Shown: piece by piece, positions 1-8,348 of the stretch
Layout of the letters: every line of letters begins with the position of its first letter
Numbering within the stretch: position 1 is the stretch's first letter
Source: Hungatella hathewayi WAL-18680
Lineage (GTDB): Bacteria; Bacillota; Clostridia; Lachnospirales; Lachnospiraceae
Assembly: GCF_000235505.1 (NCBI RefSeq)
Contig: NZ_JH379029.1
Span: 323,798-387,797, forward strand
DNA: 64,000 bases
Reading direction: 5' to 3'
The notes under the pieces: model-generated
Seen by the model: the letters and a program-made list of their open reading frames with translations, nothing else
What the model was told of the DNA's origin: nothing
Database searches by the model: none
Translations under genes and position numbers: made by a program

Positions 1-299
1 GCATCCAGGAAATACACCTCGCTGCTGATTCCCGCATTATTCACCACCACGTCTACCACTCCAAATATGTCAAACGCTTTCTCATACATCCGCCGGATAT
101 CCTCCAGCACCCCCATATCGGCGTAGACCGCCTCGGCCCTTCTGCCACACGCTTTTGCAATCCGGCAAACTTCCTTGGCCGCTTCCCTGTCACTTCTGTA
201 ATTCACAACAATATCATAACCAGCTTTCGCCATGGAGATGGCTATCTGTCTGCCGATTCCTCTGGCTGCCCCTGTAATCAAAGCTGTTTTCTGTCTCAT
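1..299 (-). CDS. SDR-family oxidoreductase, N-terminal part
   Basis: Short-chain dehydrogenase/reductase whose C-terminal part lies beyond the window edge; only about 99 residues are visible. The translated start shows the Rossmann cofactor motif (TGAARGIG, residues about 9-16) and the NNAG motif near residue 89, both hallmarks of classical SDRs. The ATG overlaps the stop of the SMP-30 gene upstream by one base (TGATG), so the two are co-transcribed and probably translationally coupled. A lactonase with a dehydrogenase suggests oxidation of a sugar or sugar acid; the substrate is not visible. The catalytic Tyr-Lys region is off the window. Confidence 0.9.
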   Translation of the reverse strand, partial: MRQKTALITGAARGIGRQIAISMAKAGYDIVVNYRSDREAAKEVCRIAKACGRRAEAVYADMGVLEDIRRMYEKAFDIFGVVDVVVNNAGISSEVYFLD

Positions 300-1180
300 C
301 ATCTTCTTCCTCCATACTCATATGGCAATACACCGGCCACCGGGAGCCGGACCGCATACAACTGGCCTCCAAGCCCATCCCCGTCCATAGCCGTCGTGAT
401 ATACAAAGTCTTCAAGTCCTCATCCCCAAAGGTGACGCAGGACACATTTTTCACCGGTACCGGGATTTCCCCAAGTTTCTCCCCTGTCTGTGGATGATAG
501 CAGCACACCTTTTGGCCGCCCCACATCGCCACCCAGAGATTTCCTTCCTCATCAATGCTCATCCCATCCGGCGAACCGTCTGCCGGATTTACGGACACCG
601 CAGTTTTTCTGCCGCCCAGCCTTCCGTTTTCTTCCATCCGGTACTCCTCAATCATTCCTTTGGAAGTATCGATATGATAAAACCGTTCCCCATCCCACGC
701 CATTCCATTGGGGATGGTGTAGCCCGGATATTCGGCCGTCACCCGGTTATCTTCTATGCAGATGAGACTTCCACATCCTTTTGCCTTCGGATGCTCCTGG
801 TTCTTCGCCATCGTTCCCACCCATAACCGTCCCTGGGAATCACATTTCCCATCATTAAATCTCACATAGTCCGGAAGAATAAGCTCCGTCAAAATCTCCG
901 ATTTCGCCCCGTCCTCTGTGATACGGACCAGACGGTGGCCGATTGCCGCCACTATGTCTCCATCTCCAGCCCGGCACAGCGCCAAACAGCCAGCCATATC
1001 GTCAGTATCAATCCCGCCTGCACTTCCATCCGCCGGTCGGAACCAATGGATTTTACATCCTTCGATGTCCACAAAATACAGCCGCCCGCTCCTCGCATCC
1101 CAGACACATCCTTCTCCCAGCCTGCAACGGAAAGAAGGTATCTGCCTGACTTCCCATATCCTCCATTCACTTTCCCTCAA
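299..1180 (-). CDS. SMP-30/gluconolactonase-family lactonase
   Basis: Cytoplasmic six-bladed beta-propeller of the SMP-30/gluconolaconase/LRE family, full length at 293 residues. Family landmarks are the LGEGCVWD segment near the N terminus (metal-binding Glu), RFNDGKCD in the middle and NPADGSPDGMSIDEEGNLW, typical of the metal-dependent sugar-lactone hydrolases. The most N-terminal start is a TTG at 1180 with an AGAGG about 11 bases upstream; a slightly later start cannot be excluded. It is followed by an overlapping SDR gene, so the pair probably oxidises a sugar and hydrolyses the resulting lactone. Substrate unknown. Confidence 0.88.
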   Translation of the reverse strand: MRESEWRIWEVRQIPSFRCRLGEGCVWDARSGRLYFVDIEGCKIHWFRPADGSAGGIDTDDMAGCLALCRAGDGDIVAAIGHRLVRITEDGAKSEILTELILPDYVRFNDGKCDSQGRLWVGTMAKNQEHPKAKGCGSLICIEDNRVTAEYPGYTIPNGMAWDGERFYHIDTSKGMIEEYRMEENGRLGGRKTAVSVNPADGSPDGMSIDEEGNLWVAMWGGQKVCCYHPQTGEKLGEIPVPVKNVSCVTFGDEDLKTLYITTAMDGDGLGGQLYAVRLPVAGVLPYEYGGRR

Positions 1181-1391
1181 ACACCATACACCTCTTTTCT
1201 GTAAATCCAGTGTATGACTTTTTCGGCACGGTGTCTGTCACGAAACGGCACTGAATATATTTGTATTGTATTTTTCGGAACTTTTCTTTCCCGTCAATTC
1301 ATGTTTTTTATTATAGCCGCAGGCACAGGGCAAAAGCATTACCTTAAATTGCCCATGCGTTTATAAATTTTGCTCAATTCAACTCCCTATA

Positions 1392-1421
1392 TTGATTTGT
1401 TTTCGTATAAATTGATATAAT
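1392..1421 (+). promoter_or_regulatory. Sigma-A-type promoter for galM
   Basis: TTGATT at 1392-1397 and a perfect TATAAT at 1416-1421, separated by 18 bases, about 40 bases ahead of the galM start. Good match to a housekeeping promoter; no operator recognised. Confidence 0.6.
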
Positions 1422-1460
1422 CTTGTTGAAAACAGCAAGTGTCCCTGGAAAGGATGTGTC

Positions 1461-2573
1461 ATGATGCATGTAAAAATAGATAATATCCCTGATTTTTATA
1501 AGACAAATTCAAACAATAATACCGAGGTATCTCATGTGATTTTAGAAGATGAAAAGCGGATGCAGATCACCCTTCTCACCTACGGCGCCGCCATCAGCCG
1601 TTTGATGATACCAAATCGGAACGGCCTTTTGGAAAATGTCGTACTTGGCTATCAAACTGACAGCAGCTATCAAAACAATCCGCTTTATGCCGGAGCCACG
1701 CTCGCCCCCACTGCCGGACGGATTAAGGGGGCGGAACTTCCCATTCACAGCCGCCTCTGTCGCCTGTCTCAAAACGACGGCCGCCATAATCTGCACGGCG
1801 GATTTTTAAATGCCTCCTTCCAAAACTGGTCTATCAAAACCTATGAGGAATCCCCAGATTCCTGCTCCGTAACCTTCAAGCTCCATCTCCCGGATGGCTT
1901 GGATGGCTTTCCCGGAAACCGCAATTTTTCTGTCAGTTATACCCTGAAACGTCCCGGCATTCTGGAAGTCGCTTATGAAGCAGAATCTGACATGCCCACC
2001 TATTTTAATCCATCCAACCATGCCTACTTCAACTTGTCCGGCGATTTCACCCGCTCCGGGCTGGAGCAGGAACTCCAGATTTATGCGACTCTTTACGTTG
2101 CAAATGATAAAGAGCATATACCAGCCGCAATCCTTCCCTGCGCCGGCACCGCTTTTGACTTCTCCACGCCCATAGCACCCGCTGCACAGATGCAAAACTT
2201 TCCGGAAGACGGTCAGTTAAAAATTGCCCACGGCTACAATAACGCTTTTTTGCTGGATGATTTTCCTGCTTACGAAACTCCTGCATCGGCCTCCCTGCCT
2301 TGTTCCAGACAACTAAAAAAGGCGCTGTCCTTAAAAGACAACGCCTCCGGCAGAAGCTTAACCCTATTCACTGATGCGCCCGCCGTTGTACTGTACACCG
2401 GTGGCTACATTGGAGACGGCCACCTCCTTACGGGAAATACCATCTCCTCCACTTCCTGTGCCATCGCCCTGGAAGCCCAGGATATTCCGGACGTTCCTCA
2501 TATCGCACCGGAACAGTATCATCTCACCGCCCCCGGCGAGCGTTTTCGCAGGACCATCCTGTATGTATTCTAA
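1461..2573 (+). CDS. galM: Aldose 1-epimerase
   Basis: Galactose mutarotase interconverting alpha and beta anomers of aldohexoses in the cytoplasm. The 370-residue product has the family landmarks: RHNLHGGF (first catalytic His region), NPSNHAYFNLSG (second His) and the C-terminal ALEAQDIPD carrying the catalytic Glu. Two adjacent ATGs (1461, 1464) follow AAAGGATG; either could start. It is monocistronic and convergent with the MFS gene. The last 25 bases belong to a 64-bp repeat found again near 15.3 kb, and an internal stretch recurs at 35.4 kb, so this gene or a close paralogue has been a donor in local rearrangements. Confidence 0.93.
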   Translation: MMHVKIDNIPDFYKTNSNNNTEVSHVILEDEKRMQITLLTYGAAISRLMIPNRNGLLENVVLGYQTDSSYQNNPLYAGATLAPTAGRIKGAELPIHSRLCRLSQNDGRHNLHGGFLNASFQNWSIKTYEESPDSCSVTFKLHLPDGLDGFPGNRNFSVSYTLKRPGILEVAYEAESDMPTYFNPSNHAYFNLSGDFTRSGLEQELQIYATLYVANDKEHIPAAILPCAGTAFDFSTPIAPAAQMQNFPEDGQLKIAHGYNNAFLLDDFPAYETPASASLPCSRQLKKALSLKDNASGRSLTLFTDAPAVVLYTGGYIGDGHLLTGNTISSTSCAIALEAQDIPDVPHIAPEQYHLTAPGERFRRTILYVF

Positions 2574-2612
2574 AACGCCAATTGCTTACATCGCTTTAAA
2601 ATGATACTTCTT
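2549..2612. repeat. 64-bp direct repeat, left copy
   Basis: Matches 15316-15379 at 62 of 64 positions (differences at 2552 and 2587). It spans the galM stop codon, a 12-base gap and, on the minus strand, a short C-terminal coding remnant equal to the end of the DUF5107 gene at 15.35 kb. The two copies bracket the nucleoside/RuBisCO-like module with an offset of 12,767 bases. Confidence 0.9.
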
Positions 2613-3798
2613 GATACCCCAGTCCAAACACAAAGAAACAGCAAACCAGCGCGGCCGCCGGAATCATCATTGCCTCTCTATAATACCCCAAATCCGCAAT
2701 CCCATTTATAATCAACCGAATCACCATAATGCCCAGTGACAAAAAAATAGCCGATATAGAAGCAACCGTTGCAGAATAATCAGGAAACTCTTCAAATGCC
2801 ATGATATATTGAACAGTATGCTGTGCGCCGCTGAACAGGCCCAGCAAAAACATTCCTGCTATCATGCTCCCATGACCCGGAATTAAAATCATTACCACAA
2901 TCACAATCGCACTGGAGATGCAGCTGAACTTCATATAGGTATTAGCAGATATTTTTGATGAAACAATACCAAAAATAATACGGCTGAGCAACATCCCCAA
3001 ATACGTCAGCGTTATAATAAACGAACAAAAACCAGGTGAAAACCGGCTTCCATATACCGTTTGCAGATAGGTAGGCATCCACATATCAATATAATAAACG
3101 CCGCCAACCAGTGCCGTTCCTACACAAAGCCACTGAATGTTTTGATTTTTTAAAATCAAGGCAATCGGAATCTTTTTATATCCTTTCTCATTTCTCGAAA
3201 AAGCCACGGCCGGAACAGGTTTCTTAACAATTACCGTTGTAAGGAAGAAAAGAATCACCGCTCCTAACAGAACAAACCCAACCATCTGATAGGTCTCTCT
3301 GAATCCATAATTCCGCCCCATCATATAAGCGGCAACCTGGGGTCCAATCATGCTTCCTATGGCAAAAAAAGTATGCAGCAACGATACATAGCGCGCTCTT
3401 TTTTCTCCATACAAATCAGCAATATATGTCGCGGTAAGATTATCCACAATAGAACCACTGACTCCCATAAACAAACGGCACATCATGAGCAGGAGGATTG
3501 CCGGCGCAAAGCCGGTCAATACCATCATCCCGCCAAAAAGCATCATCATCAAAGTCAGTGTCCTGTTTTTATCCAGGAGGTCCAGAAGAAATAATCCAAT
3601 TACCATAGCAAGAATCTGGCCAATTTCATTCATCATGTCAAAATAAGATGCCTCAATCAGTGAAAAACCATAATACTGTATTAAATCAGGCAGCAAACCG
3701 CTATACATGGCGATAGATAATGCATATCCCGTCATGAACACCACTACGAAAAAAGCCGTGATGGTGATTCGTCTGTTATTCGACATCTTTTTTAACAT
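2596..3798 (-). CDS. MFS transporter
   Basis: Twelve-helix major facilitator superfamily protein of 400 residues. Hydrophobic segments run through the whole chain, and there is an LFMGVSG-type motif in the first half. It starts inside the end of the mtnA-like gene (23-base overlap) with GGGAG upstream, so it belongs to the same operon. It could export a nucleobase or pathway end product, or import a second substrate; nothing in the sequence decides. The last codons (EVSF-stop) are encoded by the 64-bp repeat, so the native C terminus may have been replaced when the module was joined here. Confidence 0.82.
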   Translation of the reverse strand: MLKKMSNNRRITITAFFVVVFMTGYALSIAMYSGLLPDLIQYYGFSLIEASYFDMMNEIGQILAMVIGLFLLDLLDKNRTLTLMMMLFGGMMVLTGFAPAILLLMMCRLFMGVSGSIVDNLTATYIADLYGEKRARYVSLLHTFFAIGSMIGPQVAAYMMGRNYGFRETYQMVGFVLLGAVILFFLTTVIVKKPVPAVAFSRNEKGYKKIPIALILKNQNIQWLCVGTALVGGVYYIDMWMPTYLQTVYGSRFSPGFCSFIITLTYLGMLLSRIIFGIVSSKISANTYMKFSCISSAIVIVVMILIPGHGSMIAGMFLLGLFSGAQHTVQYIMAFEEFPDYSATVASISAIFLSLGIMVIRLIINGIADLGYYREAMMIPAAALVCCFFVFGLGYQEVSF

Positions 3799-4870
3799 GC
3801 TTCATCTCCCTGGTCATTATTTTAGCAAGGCTCTTGTCAAAAGGCGGCTTAATAATTCCTTTCTCTGTAATGATTGCCGTAACCAATTCGTGTGATGTCA
3901 CATCAAAAGCAGGATTATATGCCTTGATTCCTACCGGAGCCATACGTTTTTCATACCACAGTTCGCTGATTTCGCTTTCATCACGAAGTTCGATGACTAT
4001 ATCGTCCCCACTCTCGCATTTCATGTCAATCGTAGATGTCGGACCAAAAACATATACCGGAACTCCATAATGATTTGCCACCACTGCCAATGTTGAAGTT
4101 CCTATCTTATTCGCAAAATCTCCGTTTGCAGCGATACGGTCACAGCCTACCAGACACGCGTCAATAAAGCCATTGCGCATCAATAACGATACCATATTAT
4201 CACAAACCAAAGTCACATCCACATTGGATTCCTTTAACTCCCAAGCGGTCAGCCTGGCCCCCTGTAATAATGGTCTTGTTTCGTCCACATACGCTTTGAA
4301 TTGATAGCCCCTTTCCTGTCCAAGATGAAATGGTGCCAGAGCTGTACCATACTGGGCCGTAGCTATAGTTCCTGCATTGCAATGGGTCAGCAGCCCCATA
4401 CCAGGTTTCAGGAGTGAAAGTCCGTACTCGCCAATTGCCTTACAGACATTTGCATCCTCCTCTCTGATTGCCCATGCTTCTTGTCTTAAACAGTTCTTAA
4501 TTTCCGCGATACCGAGACCTTTTACCGAATCCAGCTTTCTCTCCATACGGTTCAGTGCCCAGAATAAATTCACGGCAGTAGGCCTTGAAGATGCCAGATA
4601 CTCCATGACCTCGGTAAATGCCTGTTTAAATTCATCATAGTCATCTGTCTCCACATGTTTTGTACACAGATAAACTCCAAATGCCGCTGCAATCCCAATT
4701 GCAGGGGCACCTCTCACCCGCAATTTCTTAATTGCTTCAAAGATTGCTTCTTTGCTCTTTAACTCCAGATATTTCACCTCATTGGGAAGAAGAGTCTGGT
4801 CCAAAATCACCAAAGCATCCTTATCATCCTCCAACCGAACCGATACAATTTTATCCACAACACTCATCAT
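3776..4870 (-). CDS. MtnA-family aldose-1-phosphate isomerase
   Basis: Member of the eIF2B-like family that includes methylthioribose-1-phosphate isomerase (MtnA), 5-deoxyribose-1-phosphate isomerase (DrdI) and archaeal ribose-1,5-bisphosphate isomerase. The 364 residues carry RGAPAIGIAAA (53-63), THCNAGT with the catalytic Cys at 164, DETRPLLQGARLTAWEL (196-212) and GCDRIAANGDFANKIGT with the catalytic Asp at 244. The expected reaction is aldose-1-phosphate to ketose-1-phosphate. It overlaps the upstream phosphorylase stop (ATGA). Its place after two phosphorylases suggests that it acts on ribose-1-phosphate or a 5-substituted analogue. MTA salvage is possible, but no other mtn gene is present, so mtnA is not assigned. 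Confidence 0.9.
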   Translation of the reverse strand: MMSVVDKIVSVRLEDDKDALVILDQTLLPNEVKYLELKSKEAIFEAIKKLRVRGAPAIGIAAAFGVYLCTKHVETDDYDEFKQAFTEVMEYLASSRPTAVNLFWALNRMERKLDSVKGLGIAEIKNCLRQEAWAIREEDANVCKAIGEYGLSLLKPGMGLLTHCNAGTIATAQYGTALAPFHLGQERGYQFKAYVDETRPLLQGARLTAWELKESNVDVTLVCDNMVSLLMRNGFIDACLVGCDRIAANGDFANKIGTSTLAVVANHYGVPVYVFGPTSTIDMKCESGDDIVIELRDESEISELWYEKRMAPVGIKAYNPAFDVTSHELVTAIITEKGIIKPPFDKSLAKIMTREMKHVKKDVE

Positions 4871-5574
4871 GCTTCCTCCATCAATATACTCTCTAAAGCA
4901 AATTCAGCTACCTTTGCAAACGCCTTTTGTTTATCCGACCGCTGCATGGTTTCCTCTGTTATTAAATTTTCAGTAGCAATCAATATCCCTACGCCAGGAA
5001 TCCCAAATCTCTGTGCCGCTGTAAACGTCTGATTCATCTCCAGATCAATAGCAATCGCCCCTCTTAATGCGAATTTCCTTGCAAGCTCCATCTCCCCTCT
5101 GTGTTCAATGGATACAACCGGACCTACATGAACAGGAATGTTCTTTTCGACCGCCTGGTCATATACCCGGTCAAGTGACTGAAAATCCGCCACCGCCGGA
5201 AATGTGATTCCATTAAACCGGCGTTTATTAATCGAACTTGTTGTATGGGCGGACTGGGGAAGAATCATATCTCCAAGCAGGATATTATGTTTCAGTGCTG
5301 TGCAGGTATCAATCTTTACAACTTTCTTTACATCAAATTCGTTCATAATTTCAACTGCATACATCGCGGCATTTACCGGTCCGATTCCCTCTCCCTGCAC
5401 AGATACCCGTTTTCCTTTATATTCACCTGTACATCCCCGCATATTTCGAATATCATTATAAAACTTTACATTGGTAAGCAGATTTGCGGCAATCCATTCA
5501 ACGTTTAAAGAATCGTTTGTCAGGAAAACGATATCTGCTACCTCATCCGCAGTTCCTGTAAGACAAAGCCCCAT
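4867..5574 (-). CDS. Divergent nucleoside-phosphorylase-family protein
   Basis: A 235-residue PNP/UDP-phosphorylase-fold protein, paralogous to the gene just upstream. The fold-level pattern is kept (GEGIG near 61-65, DLEM at 177-180), but key sites differ: the phosphate-loop GDPLR is NDSLN (20-24), the second phosphate-binding Arg is Lys87, and the DeoD-type acid Asp is Asn203. It may therefore be a hydrolase, prefer 6-oxopurines, or be a non-catalytic partner of the neighbour. The start chosen is the ATG at 5574, one base after the upstream stop with GGAGG at a good distance. Its stop overlaps the mtnA-like start. Confidence 0.8.
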   Translation of the reverse strand: MGLCLTGTADEVADIVFLTNDSLNVEWIAANLLTNVKFYNDIRNMRGCTGEYKGKRVSVQGEGIGPVNAAMYAVEIMNEFDVKKVVKIDTCTALKHNILLGDMILPQSAHTTSSINKRRFNGITFPAVADFQSLDRVYDQAVEKNIPVHVGPVVSIEHRGEMELARKFALRGAIAIDLEMNQTFTAAQRFGIPGVGILIATENLITEETMQRSDKQKAFAKVAEFALESILMEEA

Positions 5575-5575
5575 A

Positions 5576-6328
5576 TTATTTTCCTCCCTCATCCAGCTTG
5601 TGCGCAACCTCCAGCGCAATTTTCATCATATTTGTATACTTACTCTCTCTCAGTGCAAGAGGGGTATCCTCGTCCCCATAAATCTGATGATCACTGCATG
5701 TAATCATCACCATGGCCCTGACATCCTCATAATGAGATGCCGCCACAAGAAGGCCGGCTCCTTCCATTTCATCACCCACAAATCGATAAGCACTTAACGG
5801 GTTTAAGAAAAATGATGGCACAGAATCCGTTTCCGGATACAGCATGTCGCCACATTTTGTGGGGCCGACTAAAAGTCTCAAATGATTTTCTTTCGCTGTT
5901 TCCGAAGCCATTTTTATTAATTTAAAATCACCGGTAGGAATATAATCATAAGTTCCAAACTCCTCCACCGTAATGTTAGACAAATTGGAGGATGCTAAAG
6001 AACAAATGGTATCCCCCACATGAATATCCGGATTATCAGAACCACTTGTCCCAATACGGATTAAGTTTTTACATCCATATTTTTCAATCAACTGGTAAGC
6101 ACATTCCATAATGCAGGTAGTCCCCATTCCCGTGCTCTGCACAGAAACTTTGCTTCCCCTGTACCACCCCGTATACCCATATAAACCTCTGACCGTATTA
6201 TATAAAACCGGCCTCTCCAAAAAATGCTCCGCAATATATTTTGCCCGCAGCGGATCTCCCGGCAGCAGAACTGTCTCCGCGATCATATCCGGTTCTGTAC
6301 AAATCATATCTGGCAAAAACTCAACCAT
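5576..6328 (-). CDS. DeoD-like purine nucleoside phosphorylase
   Basis: Nucleoside phosphorylase of the PNP/UDP family, 250 residues. It cleaves a nucleoside with phosphate to a base and (deoxy)ribose-1-phosphate. The phosphate loop LPGDPLRAKYIAE (22-34, Arg28), RIGTSG with Arg91, the ribose-binding EMEG (187-190) and the catalytic SDH with Asp213 are all present, so it should be active. It overlaps the ABC permease gene end by 8 bases, with GGAGG ahead of its ATG. Context (BMP-type importer upstream, sugar-phosphate isomerase downstream) makes it the likely entry enzyme of the pathway. Base and 5'-substituent preference cannot be read. Confidence 0.88.
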   Translation of the reverse strand: MVEFLPDMICTEPDMIAETVLLPGDPLRAKYIAEHFLERPVLYNTVRGLYGYTGWYRGSKVSVQSTGMGTTCIMECAYQLIEKYGCKNLIRIGTSGSDNPDIHVGDTICSLASSNLSNITVEEFGTYDYIPTGDFKLIKMASETAKENHLRLLVGPTKCGDMLYPETDSVPSFFLNPLSAYRFVGDEMEGAGLLVAASHYEDVRAMVMITCSDHQIYGDEDTPLALRESKYTNMMKIALEVAHKLDEGGK

Positions 6329-7274
6329 GTTTATTTTCCTCCTCCGTTTTTTGATAAGAAGCCTTATATTCCATCCGATTCTTCATTATAATCGAAGAAA
6401 TTATAAGACCTACGATTGTTAAAAAATATGGAATCATGGAAACTAATTCCGACGGGATACTTAATGTGCTGAGTATCATCGCCAGCGCGTCGGCCGAGCC
6501 AAACAACAGCGAGGCAAGCAATGAGCCTAACGGCCTGTTTCCTCCCAGCGCTGCAGCCGCCATTCCAATAAATCCTCTGCCATTTGTCATTCCTGCCTGA
6601 AACCAGGAGACATAACCCATGGAGAGAAATACCCCGCCAAGCGCGGACATCCCGCCACTGATACACATTGCCAGCATTTTCATTTTTACGGAATTGATAC
6701 CGACTGATTCCGCCGCTTCCGGATTTTCCCCCACCATTCTTAGTCTCAATCCAATCTTGGTTTTATACAGAAAAAGATTCATAAAAACCGTGCATAATAC
6801 TGCTGCATATGTTAAGAGATACTGGCCTGATATAATTTTCCCAAGGACAGGAATATCTTTAATCAAAGGGATTGTCACCGTAGGGAGCACCGCACTCTGC
6901 AGTCCTGTGGTCATACCCTTGCTTCCACATATTAAGTACATGATGAATACCGTTCCTCCTGACATCATCAGGTTAAACGCAACTCCATTCATATACATAT
7001 CAGCTTTTAAAACAAGCGCCGCGTATCCAATCACTCCTGACATGAGAATCCCAATCAAAACTGCTCCGATTAAGCCTGCCCACGCATTATGAGTCCATGC
7101 ACTGACGATAACTCCTACAAGAGCTGATGTCAGCATCGTACTTTCAATCGCCAGGTTCATCATCCCCGCCTGACTGACGATCAATGCGGCCAGACCAGCA
7201 AACATAATCGGCGTTGTCATCCTCACCGTTGTCGCCAGAAAATCAGCGTTAAATATAAGATGAAATACATCCAT
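6321..7274 (-). CDS. Nucleoside ABC transporter permease (NupQ/YufQ type)
   Basis: Integral membrane permease of the BPD_transp_2 group, 317 residues and almost wholly hydrophobic, with the conserved AIESTMLTSALVGV and GENPEAAESVGI segments typical of the second permease of BMP-family nucleoside importers. Start ATG at 7274 follows GGAGGTGAG and sits three bases after the first permease stop. It should form the transmembrane channel with the next gene upstream and be driven by the double-ABC ATPase. Confidence 0.88.
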   Translation of the reverse strand: MDVFHLIFNADFLATTVRMTTPIMFAGLAALIVSQAGMMNLAIESTMLTSALVGVIVSAWTHNAWAGLIGAVLIGILMSGVIGYAALVLKADMYMNGVAFNLMMSGGTVFIMYLICGSKGMTTGLQSAVLPTVTIPLIKDIPVLGKIISGQYLLTYAAVLCTVFMNLFLYKTKIGLRLRMVGENPEAAESVGINSVKMKMLAMCISGGMSALGGVFLSMGYVSWFQAGMTNGRGFIGMAAAALGGNRPLGSLLASLLFGSADALAMILSTLSIPSELVSMIPYFLTIVGLIISSIIMKNRMEYKASYQKTEEENKHG

Positions 7275-7277
7275 ACT

Positions 7278-8348
7278 TTACTCACCTCCCTTTCCGGCAT
7301 TCGCTGTCGCCTCTTTATAAATTGCTTTCCTTTCCATGCTGCCAAGAAAGCTCTGTGCAACAATAAGAATGATTACAACTCCCTGGATAATGGAAACAAT
7401 CTCATTCTGAACATCTGTCAATCTGGTCATAATATCTGCTCCAACACGCATATAAGCCAAAAAGAACGCTCCGACCGGCACCAATGCCGGATTATTTCTG
7501 GCAAGAGTCGCCACTATGATTCCATCCCATCCGTATCCAGGTCCCGGGACAATGGTCCACTTAAACGCGCTGTACATTCCAAGCATTTCACAGGCTCCGC
7601 CTACTCCACATGCTAATCCTGCAAGTAAATGGGCAATGACTACCGATGTACTGACTCCAATTCCAGAATAAAGTGCAAATTTAGGACTGCTTCCCGATAT
7701 CCGCATTTTATAACCCCATCTACTTTTGAATAAATACAGCCAGAACACAATCACAAACACAATGGCAATGAGCAGACCCGCATGTACCCTCGTCGTGGGA
7801 ATCAACTTAAACAGCATGGCGTTTTCCGGAAAATCCAGTGACCGCAATTCCCCGGAATCAGGATTCTTAACGAAACTTCGGATCAAAAAACTGCACAAAT
7901 AGAAAATCAGGTAATTAAGCATCAGCGAGGATACGATCTCACTGGAACCAAATTTTTGTCTGATTTTTACCGGGATATACATACAGGCCATTCCTGCCAA
8001 GCCTCCAAAAAGAATACAGGCAATTGGAAGAAGCATCCCTGGCAGCTGCAATTTAATGGCTAGTATTGCCGCGACAGAACCTCCGATAAAAAAGGAAGAT
8101 TCACTTGCCAGATTGAAAATGCCGGTACGACAGATCAGGGAAACAGACAACCCGGTAAATAACAGTGGCATCATCATCTCAATCACATTTGCCAGCCTCT
8201 TAAATTTCATAACCGGCCCTAACAGAAAATATTTGATTGCATCCAGGGGCTGTTCACTAATGCAAAAGATAATTACAATGGTCAAAAAAAGTGCAATGAC
8301 TATTGCCATAAGCGTTTTTATTAAATTAAATTTTTTACTGATATTCAT
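7278..8348 (-). CDS. Nucleoside ABC transporter permease (NupP/YufP type)
   Basis: First permease of the importer, about 356 residues with many transmembrane segments. GIFNLASESSFFIGG and GPGYGWDGIIVATLARNNP match the family. I place the start at the ATG of MNISKKF (8348): it overlaps the ATPase stop by one base (TAATG) and has AAAGAGG upstream. A longer reading would run well into the ATPase gene. Confidence 0.87.
   Translation of the reverse strand: MNISKKFNLIKTLMAIVIALFLTIVIIFCISEQPLDAIKYFLLGPVMKFKRLANVIEMMMPLLFTGLSVSLICRTGIFNLASESSFFIGGSVAAILAIKLQLPGMLLPIACILFGGLAGMACMYIPVKIRQKFGSSEIVSSLMLNYLIFYLCSFLIRSFVKNPDSGELRSLDFPENAMLFKLIPTTRVHAGLLIAIVFVIVFWLYLFKSRWGYKMRISGSSPKFALYSGIGVSTSVVIAHLLAGLACGVGGACEMLGMYSAFKWTIVPGPGYGWDGIIVATLARNNPALVPVGAFFLAYMRVGADIMTRLTDVQNEIVSIIQGVVIILIVAQSFLGSMERKAIYKEATANAGKGGE

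Noticed and set aside
3776-4870. Complete methionine (MTA) salvage pathway
   Set aside because: Only the MtnA-like isomerase is present; no mtnK, mtnB, mtnX, mtnD or transaminase gene in the window.
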